A stretch of 64,000 bases of DNA from Pseudomonas putida (GTDB taxonomy: Bacteria > Pseudomonadota > Gammaproteobacteria > Pseudomonadales > Pseudomonadaceae), in NCBI RefSeq assembly GCF_002906855.1, contig NZ_MINI01000028.1, positions 248,001 through 312,000 of the forward strand, written 5' to 3'. The first letter of the stretch is position 1. Every line of letters begins with the position of its first letter. The notes under the pieces were generated by a model. That model ran no database searches. It saw only the letters and a list, made by a program, of their open reading frames with translations, and was not told the DNA's origin. Made by a program: the position numbers and the translations under genes. This document shows, piece after piece, positions 10,445 through 18,200 of the stretch.

Positions 10445-10470
10445 AAAGGGCCGCATCAGCGGCCCTTTTT
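10445..10470 (+). terminator. Rho-independent terminator of the SCO-PCuAC operon
   Basis: AAAGGGCCGC (10445-10454), loop ATCA, GCGGCCCTTT (10459-10468), then TT. A ten-bp perfect stem with a T-tract, seven bases after the stop codon. Confidence 0.93.
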
Positions 10471-10486
10471 CATTGTGCTGCGCGCT

Positions 10487-10714
10487 TCAGCTACGGAAGC
10501 GTGGCAGCGGCCTGTCGAGGGTGAGCGAGGTCAGCGTCTTGCGGACCTGGGCCTCATCGGCCTCCAGCGCCTTCAGGCTGGCGCGGATCTTGCCCGCAGC
10601 GGGCACATCGCCCTGGCGGTCGATCCAGTCGGCAATTTCCTTGCAGGCACTGCTCAGGCAGGCTTGGCGCTGGTTCATCAGCGATATCAGGGTGGTGAGT
10701 TCTCTTTCGGACAT
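10487..10714 (-). CDS. Conserved small cytoplasmic protein, unknown function (75 aa)
   Basis: A strong GGAGG lies seven bases before the ATG. The 75-residue product is hydrophilic, with no signal or membrane segment, and is mostly predicted helix. It has two cysteines (in Q-A-C-L-S-S-A-C-K) and a C-terminal L-P-R-F-R. I do not recognise the family. The gene is convergent with the SCO-PCuAC operon and stops 17 bases after its terminator, so its transcript probably uses the same hairpin in reverse. Confidence 0.7.
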   Translation of the reverse strand: MSERELTTLISLMNQRQACLSSACKEIADWIDRQGDVPAAGKIRASLKALEADEAQVRKTLTSLTLDRPLPRFRS

Positions 10715-10787
10715 GACAGATCCTCCGTTCTGCTCTGTCAGTGTAGCAGTGGCTTGCCGGCTTGCCTGAGGCCTGGCGTCGCAGGCG

Positions 10788-11621
10788 CTAGCTGTGCAGG
10801 CAGGCGCTGCGATAGGCGCCCGGCGTCACGCCAAAGGTCTGCTTGAACTGCCGGCTCAAGTGACTCTGGTCGGCAAAACCCAGGGTAAAGGCCACGTCAG
10901 AGGCTGCCAGGCCGCTTTTCAGAAATTCCCGTGCTCGCGCCAGGCGCCGTTGCTTCAACCAGGCATGCGGCGGCAGGCCGGTGGCCTGGCGGAACACCCG
11001 GGCGAAATGGAACGGCGAAAGATTGACCGCAGCTGCCAGGGCTTCCAGTGATGGTGGATCTGCCAGTTGGCTTTCCAGCATCTCCCGGGCACGTGCCACC
11101 GCCAGCGGTTCATTGCCGGGGGCCGTGGGTTCCGGGCAGTGGCCGTGGCGCTGCACCAGCGCCAGCACCGCCTGGCGCCAGGCGGTCTGTTGTTCCAGGG
11201 CGCTGGCGCCGGCTTCCGATAGCTGATGCAGTTGGCTGAAGGCCCGGGCCAGGGCCGGGTCCTGGATCACGCTGTCCTTGAAACGCGGCATGCCGTGCTG
11301 GCCCAGTTCCAATTCGTCCAGCACGCCAGTAACCCGTTCATGCTCCGGATAGAAACCCCGGTAGCGCCAACCGGCTTCGTGGGCGGTGGCGCCGGTGTGC
11401 AGCTCGTCCGGGTTGATCAGCACCATGCTGCCGACCGGCGCCAGGTGCTCGCTACCGCGGTGCCAGAAGCGTTGTGCGCCCGACTCGATCACGGTGAACA
11501 CATAGCCTTCATGCACATGCGGGGCGAAGCGCTGCTGGAAGTAGCGCGCGTGCAGCATTTCGACGTCGCCGAGGGCCGGCGCCTGCCAGAGGTGGGTCTG
11601 TTCGCGCAGGGGCGTGCTCAT
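10788..11621 (-). CDS. AraC-family transcriptional regulator coupled to azlCD
   Basis: A 277-residue regulator with an N-terminal cupin-type sensing domain (about 15-150; H-V-H-E-G-Y-V-F and P-D-E-L-H-T) and a C-terminal double helix-turn-helix (about 175-275; S-P-F-H-F-A-R-V-F-R and S-H-L-S-R-Q-F-K-Q-T-F-G). This is the AraC subtype often found with LysE- or AzlC-type amino-acid exporters. Its ATG overlaps the azlD stop (ATGA at 11618-11621), so it is translationally coupled to the exporter genes and likely regulates them. The effector is presumably an amino acid (inference). Confidence 0.9.
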   Translation of the reverse strand: MSTPLREQTHLWQAPALGDVEMLHARYFQQRFAPHVHEGYVFTVIESGAQRFWHRGSEHLAPVGSMVLINPDELHTGATAHEAGWRYRGFYPEHERVTGVLDELELGQHGMPRFKDSVIQDPALARAFSQLHQLSEAGASALEQQTAWRQAVLALVQRHGHCPEPTAPGNEPLAVARAREMLESQLADPPSLEALAAAVNLSPFHFARVFRQATGLPPHAWLKQRRLARAREFLKSGLAASDVAFTLGFADQSHLSRQFKQTFGVTPGAYRSACLHS

Positions 11622-11932
11622 GCCAGCCAGCTGCGCAGCAGGAAGAAGATCAACATGCTCGCCAGCATGCTCAGCAATACGCTGCGGGTCAACAGCACCA
11701 GCGCAACGGCCACCAGCGCGCCGAGCAGGTAGGGGTTGAGCGGGCTCAGGTCGAGCTGGTGGCCGGGCAGGAAGATGATCGGCCCACAGATCGCCGTGAG
11801 CATGCCGGGCACGGCAAAGCCGAGGAACTGCCGGGCGTTCGAGCTCAGGCGCAAGGGCAGGCGCGGTTCCAGGAAGGCGTAGCGGTTGAGGAATACCACG
11901 GCGCCCATGGCGAAAATCAGCAGCCAGATCAT
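11618..11932 (-). CDS. azlD: AzlD-type branched-chain amino acid exporter subunit
   Basis: A 104-residue, four-helix hydrophobic protein with the AzlD pattern (N-R-Y-A-F-L near residue 16, V-P-G-M-L-T-A-I near 41). AzlD is the small subunit that pairs with AzlC to export branched-chain amino acids and analogues. The ATG overlaps the azlC stop by four bases (11929-11932), and its own stop overlaps the AraC gene's start. The three genes therefore form a tightly coupled unit. Confidence 0.9.
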   Translation of the reverse strand: MIWLLIFAMGAVVFLNRYAFLEPRLPLRLSSNARQFLGFAVPGMLTAICGPIIFLPGHQLDLSPLNPYLLGALVAVALVLLTRSVLLSMLASMLIFFLLRSWLA

Positions 11933-12630
11933 GGGCGGCCTCCGGTGAATTTCTGGCAGACGAAGCCAGCAGCCATGCCCAGCAGGCCGGCGGCGACCAA
12001 GGCGGTTTCCCAGTGCCAGTAGCTGAACAGCACCGAGCAGAACAGCGACACCGCCACGCATACTACGGTGGGGAGGTTGCGCACCAGTGGCGCGATCAGC
12101 GCGACGAAGGTGGCGACGATAGAGAAGTCCAGGCCGAGCTGGTCGAGGTGCGGGATGTTCTGGCCCAGCACGATGCCGGCCAGGGTGAACAGGTTCCAGG
12201 CGACGTAGAAAGTCAGGCCCACGCCCAAGGCGTACCAGCGGTTGAATTGCTGCTGGTCGTAGTGGCTGGTCAGGGCGAAGAACTCGTCGGTGAGCAGGAA
12301 GCCCAGGCCCAGTCGCCAGCGCAACGGCTGGTTGGACAGCACCGGGCGCATGGACAGGCCATAGAGAAGGTGTTGGGAGGTCAGCAGCAGGGTCGTGAGC
12401 AGGATCGACAGCAGGCTGGCGCCGCCCTTGAGCATGCCGATGGCAACCAGTTGCGCGGCACCGGCGAAGACGATCGCCGACAGGCCTTGGCCTTGCCAGG
12501 CGCTGAGGTTGGCCTCGATGGCCATGGAACCGGCGAGCAAGCCCCAGGGGGCGACGGCCAGGGACAGCGGCAGGATGGCGATGGCGCCGTGCAGGAAGGC
12601 TTGGCGGGCGATGGGGGGACTGCTGGGCAT
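11929..12630 (-). CDS. azlC: AzlC-type branched-chain amino acid exporter, large subunit
   Basis: A 233-residue inner-membrane protein with the AzlC features: A-P-W-G-L-L-A-G near residue 28, F-A-G-A-A-Q near 55, and T-D-E-F-F-A-L near 114. Two starts are possible. The one at 12630 gives the usual family N-terminus; an ATG 12 codons upstream (12666) also reads in frame. Neither has a strong Shine-Dalgarno site. It is first in the azlC-azlD-araC unit. Confidence 0.9.
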   Translation of the reverse strand: MPSSPPIARQAFLHGAIAILPLSLAVAPWGLLAGSMAIEANLSAWQGQGLSAIVFAGAAQLVAIGMLKGGASLLSILLTTLLLTSQHLLYGLSMRPVLSNQPLRWRLGLGFLLTDEFFALTSHYDQQQFNRWYALGVGLTFYVAWNLFTLAGIVLGQNIPHLDQLGLDFSIVATFVALIAPLVRNLPTVVCVAVSLFCSVLFSYWHWETALVAAGLLGMAAGFVCQKFTGGRP

Positions 12631-12725
12631 GATGGCTGCGACACATTTTGCGAGGTAGGGCAGCATGACAGAGCCGTGGGGTGGGTGGCTTGAACGATCT
12701 TGCTTGTTTGCTGCCTGTACCGTGC

Positions 12726-13418
12726 TCAGCGGCGACTGGTCAGCCGGTGCTGCGCCGCCATGCAGCCATTGATGTCCACGGCCCTCTGCAGCAGTACCTG
12801 GCGATGCTGTGGATCGAGGTCGCTCAGCAGCCGGTAGACCTCGGCCTGGTAGTCGCGTTGGCGCCCCCATTGCATCTCCAAGCCCTGCGGGTGGCTGCGA
12901 CTGCACGCCAGGCGGGTGGCTGGCTGCGGGTAGTAGGGCGCATACAGGGTTGCCATGCTCGGGATCGCTTCCAGCGCTTCGCGGTAGGCCGGGCTGGCAT
13001 TGTAGTTTGGGCACCAGGTCGCAATCGCTGTCGCCGGCGGTGCAAAACCTTGACTCAGGCTGGCTTCCAGCAGCGGGCAGGCGGCATCGGCGATCTGTGC
13101 CGCGGGCAGGTAGGTGGTGTAGTAAAGCGCCAGGCGATACTGCGCCACCGGGTGACCAAGCTCCACTGACTTTTTCAGTAAGGCCACTGCTGTCGGCAGG
13201 GTGTGTGCCAGCGCCCGGCCCTGGCGGTTGAGCTCCGGATCGACGCCCATGGCGGTGCGCAGGGGGCCGGTGTCATCCTGCGTGTCGGCCTGCTCCAGCA
13301 GCGGCAGCGCCTGGCGGTAGAGCAGGTCGGCGTGTGGATCGATACGGACCTCGAGCGCGTTTGCGGCCATCGGGGCCAGCGCGACGAACATTGCCGATGC
13401 CAGAGCGACGCGGCTCAC
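12726..13418 (-). CDS. Exported Sel1/TPR-like repeat protein
   Basis: A GTG start at 13418 with GAGG seven bases upstream gives a 230-residue protein. It has a signal peptide (V-S-R-V-A-L-A-S-A-M-F-V-A-L-A, cleavage near A-A-N-A) and a helical body. Segments such as S-V-E-L-G-H-P-V-A-Q-Y-R-L-A-L-Y-Y-T resemble a Sel1 repeat (alpha-alpha pairs used in protein-protein contacts). Four cysteines in the mature part could form disulphides. The frame can be extended upstream to 13538, but that part lacks a start with a ribosome site. The function is unknown. Confidence 0.7.
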   Translation of the reverse strand: MSRVALASAMFVALAPMAANALEVRIDPHADLLYRQALPLLEQADTQDDTGPLRTAMGVDPELNRQGRALAHTLPTAVALLKKSVELGHPVAQYRLALYYTTYLPAAQIADAACPLLEASLSQGFAPPATAIATWCPNYNASPAYREALEAIPSMATLYAPYYPQPATRLACSRSHPQGLEMQWGRQRDYQAEVYRLLSDLDPQHRQVLLQRAVDINGCMAAQHRLTSRR

Positions 13419-13564
13419 AGGTGTGCCTCGCGCGATGAACGGGGCCGGCAGGCTGCCAGGTAAGGGAGGGCGGCTTGATGATTGATCACAACTTCGCGTA
13501 CGCCTCGGGCGAATCGGAACGACGGGTATTCTAGCCAAGCGAGGGCCGAAACCGAAACCCCGTC

Positions 13565-13583
13565 GCTCGTCTGTCAGACGAGC
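13565..13583 (-). terminator. Hairpin at the 3' end of the SGNH-hydrolase gene
   Basis: A perfect 19-base palindrome (GCTCGTCTG, one base, CAGACGAGC) overlaps the stop codon of the SGNH gene. In the minus direction GACGGGGTTTCGG follows. It is a plausible end for the three-gene operon, with only a short T-run. Confidence 0.5.
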
Positions 13584-14668
13584 TTGATCGGTGTGACCTT
13601 GCGCCGGGCGTATCGTTCCTGGGCCAGCCCCAGCTTGGCGGTGATCACCTTGGCCAGGGCATTGTTGCCCAGGTCGTTCAGGTGCAGGCGGTCGATGAAC
13701 AGATCGGCACCAAATACCAGCGAGCTGCTGAGCATGCTGTTCATGTCATAGCAGGGCACGGGATCTGCCTGGCTCTTGATGCGACGGAAGAATGCCATGT
13801 GCAGTTGGCTGTCGAATGCCCCGTCGAGTAGGCGATCGAAATTCCCCGGGTGTTGCTTGAGGGCGGCCAGCATCGCCTGTTCACCCGCCGGCAGGGTTTC
13901 CCGACACCAGGGCAGCAGGGGCTGGAGGATGAAGGTCAGGGTGGCGTGGCTGTCAGCCAGCATGCGCTCCCATTGGCGCAAGGTGCGGCCGATGTTGTCG
14001 GCCGCCCGGGCCAGGCGTTCTTCCGGAGCAGACAGCGACCAGTTGGGGAGCGGTTCGTGACGCCGTGGTGCCAGTGCCTGGCCCAGGCGCTGCCACAGCG
14101 ACTCGCGGCGAGCCGGGCCTACAGGTGGCATGCCTTCGTTGAAACTGTTCAGGTAAGCCTGGTGAGCCTTGGCCTTTTGCGGGTCGTGCGGGCCGGCCAG
14201 GACTTCGCCGAGGGCTTCATGGGCCAAGGTGTTGAGGCCGCTGAGCAGCACCACATGGCCCACTTCGCCCAGGCGGTGCTGGTGGGTCAGGAACAGCAAC
14301 AGTTCCTGGCTGGCATTGAGCCCGCAGCCGGCCAGGCTCAGCCATACCTCACCGGTCAGCATCGACAGGTGCGAGGCCACCGTATGTTCATCGGAGCTGG
14401 CGCCGATGCCCAAGGCGGTCGAACCGCCGACCAGCAGGTTGATGCGCGGTGCACTGCCGCGTTCGGCGGCCGAGAAGCGCTTGCCGGCGCAGTGGCTGTA
14501 GCGCAGGCCAAAGGCATCGGTGTTGATGGTGCCGGAGCGGTAGCCGCTTTCATGCACATGCAGGGTATGCGGTGCGCGGCGGTTGCCCAGCAGCAGAAAA
14601 CGCTGGTAGTCGTGATGCAGTGGCGAAGCGAGGCCCTGGATGTGCGTGGCGGTTACGGACGGTGTCAT
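13574..14668 (-). CDS. SGNH/GDSL-family hydrolase (esterase-like)
   Basis: A 364-residue protein with the SGNH hydrolase blocks in order: G-G-S-T (nucleophile Ser83), A-G-C-G-L-N (Gly block, about 113), S-G-L-N (Asn block, about 143) and D-R-L-H (Asp and His of the triad, near the C-terminus). It has no signal peptide, so it should be cytoplasmic. The extended N-terminus (residues 1-75, with G-Y-R-S-G-T-I-N-T-D-A-F-G-L-R) is typical of SGNH proteins acting on modified sugars or natural products. AAGGAG lies six bases before the ATG. It is third in an operon after a YcgG-family gene and a LysE exporter, suggesting it processes or hydrolyses the same small molecule (inference). Confidence 0.82.
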   Translation of the reverse strand: MTPSVTATHIQGLASPLHHDYQRFLLLGNRRAPHTLHVHESGYRSGTINTDAFGLRYSHCAGKRFSAAERGSAPRINLLVGGSTALGIGASSDEHTVASHLSMLTGEVWLSLAGCGLNASQELLLFLTHQHRLGEVGHVVLLSGLNTLAHEALGEVLAGPHDPQKAKAHQAYLNSFNEGMPPVGPARRESLWQRLGQALAPRRHEPLPNWSLSAPEERLARAADNIGRTLRQWERMLADSHATLTFILQPLLPWCRETLPAGEQAMLAALKQHPGNFDRLLDGAFDSQLHMAFFRRIKSQADPVPCYDMNSMLSSSLVFGADLFIDRLHLNDLGNNALAKVITAKLGLAQERYARRKVTPIKLV

Positions 14669-14707
14669 GGGCGCTCCTTCTCGGCTGGCGTGCGGCGGTG
14701 CAGGGCT

Positions 14708-15337
14708 TCAGCCCGCCAGTTCCTTGAGGTTATAGGCCAGGCCACCGACGGCGATCAGCAGCAGGACGACCCCTGAAGCCAGGGAAATCAGGCGGTTGCT
14801 GCGCTGCGAGGTGATCTTGCCGATGGCGAAGATGTACAGGCTGAGCACGGCGAAATCGATCAGCACCCACAGCAGCGACAGCACCACCATGCTCTTGCCG
14901 AACGACTCGGTGATCTGGATGAACTGCGGGAAGAAGGCGATGAAGAAGATGATGTCCTTCGGGTTGGAAATGCCCACCATGAAGCCTTGCCACAAACCGC
15001 CGCGGCCGGGCTTGGCCGGCTGCAGTTCGGCCTCCTCGGCGACAGGCGCCTGCAGGCACTCGCGCAAGGTGCCGACGGCGATGTAACCGATGAACAGGCA
15101 GCCCAGCAGGCTCATGCCGCTGAGCCAGGCCTTGTCGATGGCTGCGCTGGTGAGGATGACCCAGGCAGCGGCGCCGATCAGCACCAGTGACGCCCAGTTG
15201 GTGCCGACGGCGGTGAACATGGCCTTGCGCGAGCCGGAGGCCGCAGCGGTGTTGACGATCAGTGCCACCACCGGGCCGGGGGTGGCGATCAACAGCAGGA
15301 CGGTGAGTGCATAAGTCAGAGTCAGGGCGGTATTCAC
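14708..15337 (-). CDS. LysE/RhtB-family small-molecule exporter
   Basis: A GTG start at 15337, two bases after the upstream gene's TGA, gives a 209-residue six-helix membrane protein. It has the family signature near the N-terminus (T-P-G-P-V-V-A-L-I near residue 20) and G-I-S-N-P-K-D-I-I-F-F near the middle. LysE/RhtB proteins export amino acids and amino-acid derivatives by proton antiport. Its position between a YcgG-family gene and an SGNH hydrolase suggests it exports the product of that pair (inference). The substrate cannot be read from sequence. Confidence 0.88.
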   Translation of the reverse strand: MNTALTLTYALTVLLLIATPGPVVALIVNTAAASGSRKAMFTAVGTNWASLVLIGAAAWVILTSAAIDKAWLSGMSLLGCLFIGYIAVGTLRECLQAPVAEEAELQPAKPGRGGLWQGFMVGISNPKDIIFFIAFFPQFIQITESFGKSMVVLSLLWVLIDFAVLSLYIFAIGKITSQRSNRLISLASGVVLLLIAVGGLAYNLKELAG

Positions 15338-15339
15338 GG

Positions 15340-16122
15340 TCAATTCTCGATCAGAGTGTCGGGTGTCGCGTGGGCGTGTGCATGAAAGGGGCAGCGCGAC
15401 GGATTGAGCGAGCCTGCTTCCTGCAGTTGGTACTGCTTCCATTCGAAGTTGTCGTCCTGGCCAAAGAAGCCCAGGGTTTCGGGCATGACCCCGTCGTTGT
15501 AATGGCGTACGCGGTCACGAATGCGGGCACGAATGCGTTGCCCGCTTTCGGTGCTGGCGTTGGCCACTTCGTCGAAGTTTTCCCGCGGGTTGATGACGAA
15601 AGTGATGTGCGGGCCGAGATTGCGGCTTTTCATCTGCTGGTGGCCGGGGAAGTTCATGTTGATGAACAGCGGCATGCCGGCATAGCAGAACGACCAGGCG
15701 TTGTCGTGCGGGTCGGTGGGAACTGCTTGAGGCCACGGATGCGGGTCTCGGGCATGTACCCCGCGCAGTACTTTCCAGGCCAGTGCCTGTTGTTCGGCCA
15801 GGCTGCTGTCGGCGGCAGTTTCGAGAAACACCACCAGCGGGCTGCCGATGCGTTGCTTGATCGGCACAGGCGTGATGGTGCGGATATAGTCGGCCAGGCC
15901 CTGAGCGATATCGTCGGCCAGTTGTTCGGCACGGGCGAAGAGGATGTGGCAGGATGCGCCGGCTACCGCCTTGCGCCCGAACAGGCACGGAAAGTCGGGG
16001 TTGGCGAGTACGCTGCGAAAATGTTGTAAGGTTTGTCGCGTCCAGTGCTGAGTGTTCCGTACATGTTCATCGGCCAGCTCTAGCGCATCCAGGCGATAGC
16101 AGTTTCCATAAACCGTAAACAT
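15340..16122 (-). CDS. YqcI/YcgG-family protein (candidate heme-dependent N-hydroxylase)
   Basis: A 260-residue protein with the YqcI/YcgG pattern: F-P-C-L-F-G-R-K-A near residues 44-52, H-P-W-P at 128-131, and the long conserved core around A-W-S-F-C-Y-A-G-M-P-L-F-I-N-M-N (142-157) followed by N-P-R-E-N-F-D (178-184). GntA of the guanitoxin pathway, an N-hydroxylase, belongs to this family; I also recall heme-dependent arginine hydroxylation in related proteins, but less surely. The C-terminus has C-P-F-H-A-H-A-H (244-251), a possible heme or metal ligand cluster. GGGGA lies upstream of the ATG. It is first in a three-gene operon divergent from a LysR gene. The reaction in this organism is unknown. 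Confidence 0.82.
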   Translation of the reverse strand: MFTVYGNCYRLDALELADEHVRNTQHWTRQTLQHFRSVLANPDFPCLFGRKAVAGASCHILFARAEQLADDIAQGLADYIRTITPVPIKQRIGSPLVVFLETAADSSLAEQQALAWKVLRGVHARDPHPWPQAVPTDPHDNAWSFCYAGMPLFINMNFPGHQQMKSRNLGPHITFVINPRENFDEVANASTESGQRIRARIRDRVRHYNDGVMPETLGFFGQDDNFEWKQYQLQEAGSLNPSRCPFHAHAHATPDTLIEN

Positions 16123-16151
16123 GATTTCCCCAGGAGATTAAAGTAAGAGAG

Positions 16152-16245
16152 AGTTCCACTCACTATGCAGGCAGGTTGGTTACTTATCTTTGTTATTTAC
16201 CTGCATTTTCTGAGACGCTCTTCACGTTGTAAAACGCGTGGAACT
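16152..16245. promoter_or_regulatory. Divergent promoter region with nested inverted repeats
   Basis: The 162-base gap between the YcgG-family gene and the LysR gene contains two nested inverted repeats: AGTTCCAC (16152-16159) with GTGGAACT (16238-16245), and ATGCAGG (16165-16171) with CCTGCAT (16200-16206). The region is A/T-rich relative to its surroundings. Divergent LysR promoters usually hold regulator sites, so these are candidate binding half-sites, but this is by position only. Confidence 0.4.
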
Positions 16246-16284
16246 ATGACCTACTATTAGTCTCACTCATGCTTCGAGGGCATC

Positions 16285-17205
16285 ATGTCGGAACGGATTC
16301 AAGCACTGCACGCCTTGCGTGCCTTCGAGGTTGCCTCGCGCTACGGCTCGTTCACCCGCGCCGCCGAGGAGCTGGCGCTGACCCAGGGGGCGGTCAGCCA
16401 TCACATCAAGACGCTCGAATCCATGTTCGGCTGCGACCTGTTCGAACGCCGTGGCCCCAAGCTGAGCCTCACCGAGCATGGGCGGCTGCTGGCCCAGGAG
16501 CTCAAGGTCGGTTTCAAGATCATCGAAAACGCCTGTGCGCTGCTGCGCCAGGACCGCTATGGGCTGCGTCTGAAAGCCCCCTCGACGCTGACCGTACGTT
16601 GGCTGCTGCGGGCGCTGGACGGTTTCAAGAAGCTCGAAGACAACTGCAGCGTGCAGCTGTCGAGCGTGTGGATGGACATCGACTCGGTGGACTTCTACTC
16701 CGAGCCCTACGACTGCGCCATCCTCCTGGCCAACGGCCGTTTCCCGGCCGACGTCGAGAGCGTCAAGCTGTTCGATGAGTGGCTGATCCCGGTGTGCCAC
16801 CCGGACTACATGACGCAGGCGCAACCGGAGCTGGCCGACCTGCGTCAGTGTGAATTCCTCCACCCATCACCGGACCGCCGCGACTGGCGGCGCTGGTTGG
16901 CGCGCATGGATGCGCTGGACATCAGCATCGACCAGGGCCAGGTGTTCGATACCCTCGACCAGGGCATCTCGGCGGCACAGCAGGGCCTCGGTATTTCCGT
17001 GGTCGACCTGGTGCTGGCCAGTGCCGATCTCGCGGCCGGGCGCCTGGTGACGCCGTTCAAGCATGCGGTGTCGACCGGTGACGGTTATTACATGACCTGG
17101 CTCAAGAGCAGCCCCAAGGCGCGGCAGATGCACAAGCTGCGTGACTACCTGCTCGGCCAGGTGCCACCGCTGAGCTACAAGGACATCAACTACCTGTACG
17201 GTTGA
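16285..17205 (+). CDS. LysR-family transcriptional regulator, GcvA type
   Basis: A 306-residue regulator. The N-terminal winged helix-turn-helix (about 6-65) reads A-L-R-A-F-E-V-A-S-R-Y-G-S-F-T-R-A-A-E-E-L, then Q-G-A-V-S-H-H-I-K-T-L-E, typical of the GcvA subgroup. The effector-binding domain spans about 90-300. GAGG lies seven bases before the ATG. It is divergent from the YcgG-LysE-SGNH operon with a 162-base shared promoter, so it is the likely regulator of that operon. Its last 20 bases overlap the 3' end of the convergent LysR gene. Confidence 0.93.
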   Translation: MSERIQALHALRAFEVASRYGSFTRAAEELALTQGAVSHHIKTLESMFGCDLFERRGPKLSLTEHGRLLAQELKVGFKIIENACALLRQDRYGLRLKAPSTLTVRWLLRALDGFKKLEDNCSVQLSSVWMDIDSVDFYSEPYDCAILLANGRFPADVESVKLFDEWLIPVCHPDYMTQAQPELADLRQCEFLHPSPDRRDWRRWLARMDALDISIDQGQVFDTLDQGISAAQQGLGISVVDLVLASADLAAGRLVTPFKHAVSTGDGYYMTWLKSSPKARQMHKLRDYLLGQVPPLSYKDINYLYG

Positions 17206-18082
17206 ACACGCGTTCCAGCATGAAGTCTATGAACACCCGCAGCTTGGGCGGCACGTGGCGCCCGGACGGCCACAACAGGTAGAAGCTGCCACGCCGTTCG
17301 ATGAAGTCGTCGAGCACGCTCACCAGCGACCCTGCGGCCAGTTCGCGGCGCACGCTGAAGTCCGGCAGGCAGGTAATGCCACGGTGGTTGAGGGCGAAGC
17401 AGATACGTGTCTCGACATGGTTGCAGACCATCGAGATGGGGATGTCGTAGCCCTGTTCCGGGTGCTCCTGGCGCAGCGGCCAGATTTCCAGCTTGCCGTT
17501 GCTGGGGAAGCGGTAGTGCAGGCAGGTGTGAGCGCTGAGTTCACGCGGGTGTTGCGGCGTGCCGCGCGCGTGCAGGTACTCGGGCGAGGCCACCAGGCAA
17601 TGCTGGAAGTGCCCGAGAAACTTGGCGTTGAGCCGCGAGTCCAGCGGCTGGCCGCCGCGCATCACCACATCGAAACCTTCACCGACGATGTCGACCATGC
17701 GGTCGGTGAACTCCAGGTCCAGCTCCACCTGCGGATAGCGCTCCATGAACTCGGCCAGGGCCGGCATCACCAGCCCGGTCACTTGCGGCAGGCTCACGCG
17801 CAGGCGGCCGCGTGGTGTTTCACTGGCCTGCGACAGTGCCTGTTCGGTGGCCTCGATCTCGGCCAGGATGCGCCGGCTGCGTTCGAGAAACAGTGTGCCC
17901 TCAGCGGTCAGGGTGATGCTGCGGGTGCTGCGGTGGAACAGGCGCACACCGAGGCGGCTCTCCAGGCGCGCCACACGCTTGCCCACAGCCGAGGCGCTGA
18001 TGCCCAGCGACTGGCCGGCTGCGACGAAGCTGCGGGTTTCGGCGACCCGGTTGAAGACCACGAAGCCGCTGAGGCTGTCCAT
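17186..18082 (-). CDS. LysR-family transcriptional regulator (AaeR/DmlR type)
   Basis: A 298-residue regulator starting M-D-S-L-S-G-F-V-V-F-N-R-V-A-E-T-R-S-F. Its helix-turn-helix (A-A-G-Q-S-L-G-I-S-A-S-A-V-G-K-R) is typical of the large proteobacterial LysR group next to efflux genes. CAGGAG lies near the ATG at 18082. The frame runs 93 codons further upstream, but that would cross the divergent promoter. It faces an MFS gene across 118 bases and probably controls it. An inverted repeat in that gap is annotated separately. Confidence 0.92.
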   Translation of the reverse strand: MDSLSGFVVFNRVAETRSFVAAGQSLGISASAVGKRVARLESRLGVRLFHRSTRSITLTAEGTLFLERSRRILAEIEATEQALSQASETPRGRLRVSLPQVTGLVMPALAEFMERYPQVELDLEFTDRMVDIVGEGFDVVMRGGQPLDSRLNAKFLGHFQHCLVASPEYLHARGTPQHPRELSAHTCLHYRFPSNGKLEIWPLRQEHPEQGYDIPISMVCNHVETRICFALNHRGITCLPDFSVRRELAAGSLVSVLDDFIERRGSFYLLWPSGRHVPPKLRVFIDFMLERVFNRTGS

Positions 18083-18094
18083 CCTGTGCTCCTG

Positions 18095-18149
18095 ATTACG
18101 GACATCCACGTCCGGGGTGAGCGGCATTGTAACCATCTTTTTCCGTAAT
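18095..18149. promoter_or_regulatory. Inverted repeat between LysR and MFS genes
   Basis: ATTACGGA (18095-18102) and TCCGTAAT (18142-18149) form a perfect 8-bp inverted repeat with centres 47 bp apart in the 118-base divergent promoter. Such spacing suits two half-sites bridged by a LysR tetramer. The assignment rests on position and symmetry only. Confidence 0.4.
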
Positions 18150-18200
18150 GGCGGGCCTTGCAGACTGTCGGCCTTGATCGAAACCACAAGGCATCCTGCA

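Noticed and set aside
12013..12693. Plus-strand open frame of 226 codons opposite azlC
   Set aside because: Gln/Gly/Asp-rich shadow; azlC-azlD-araC coupling supports the minus strand.
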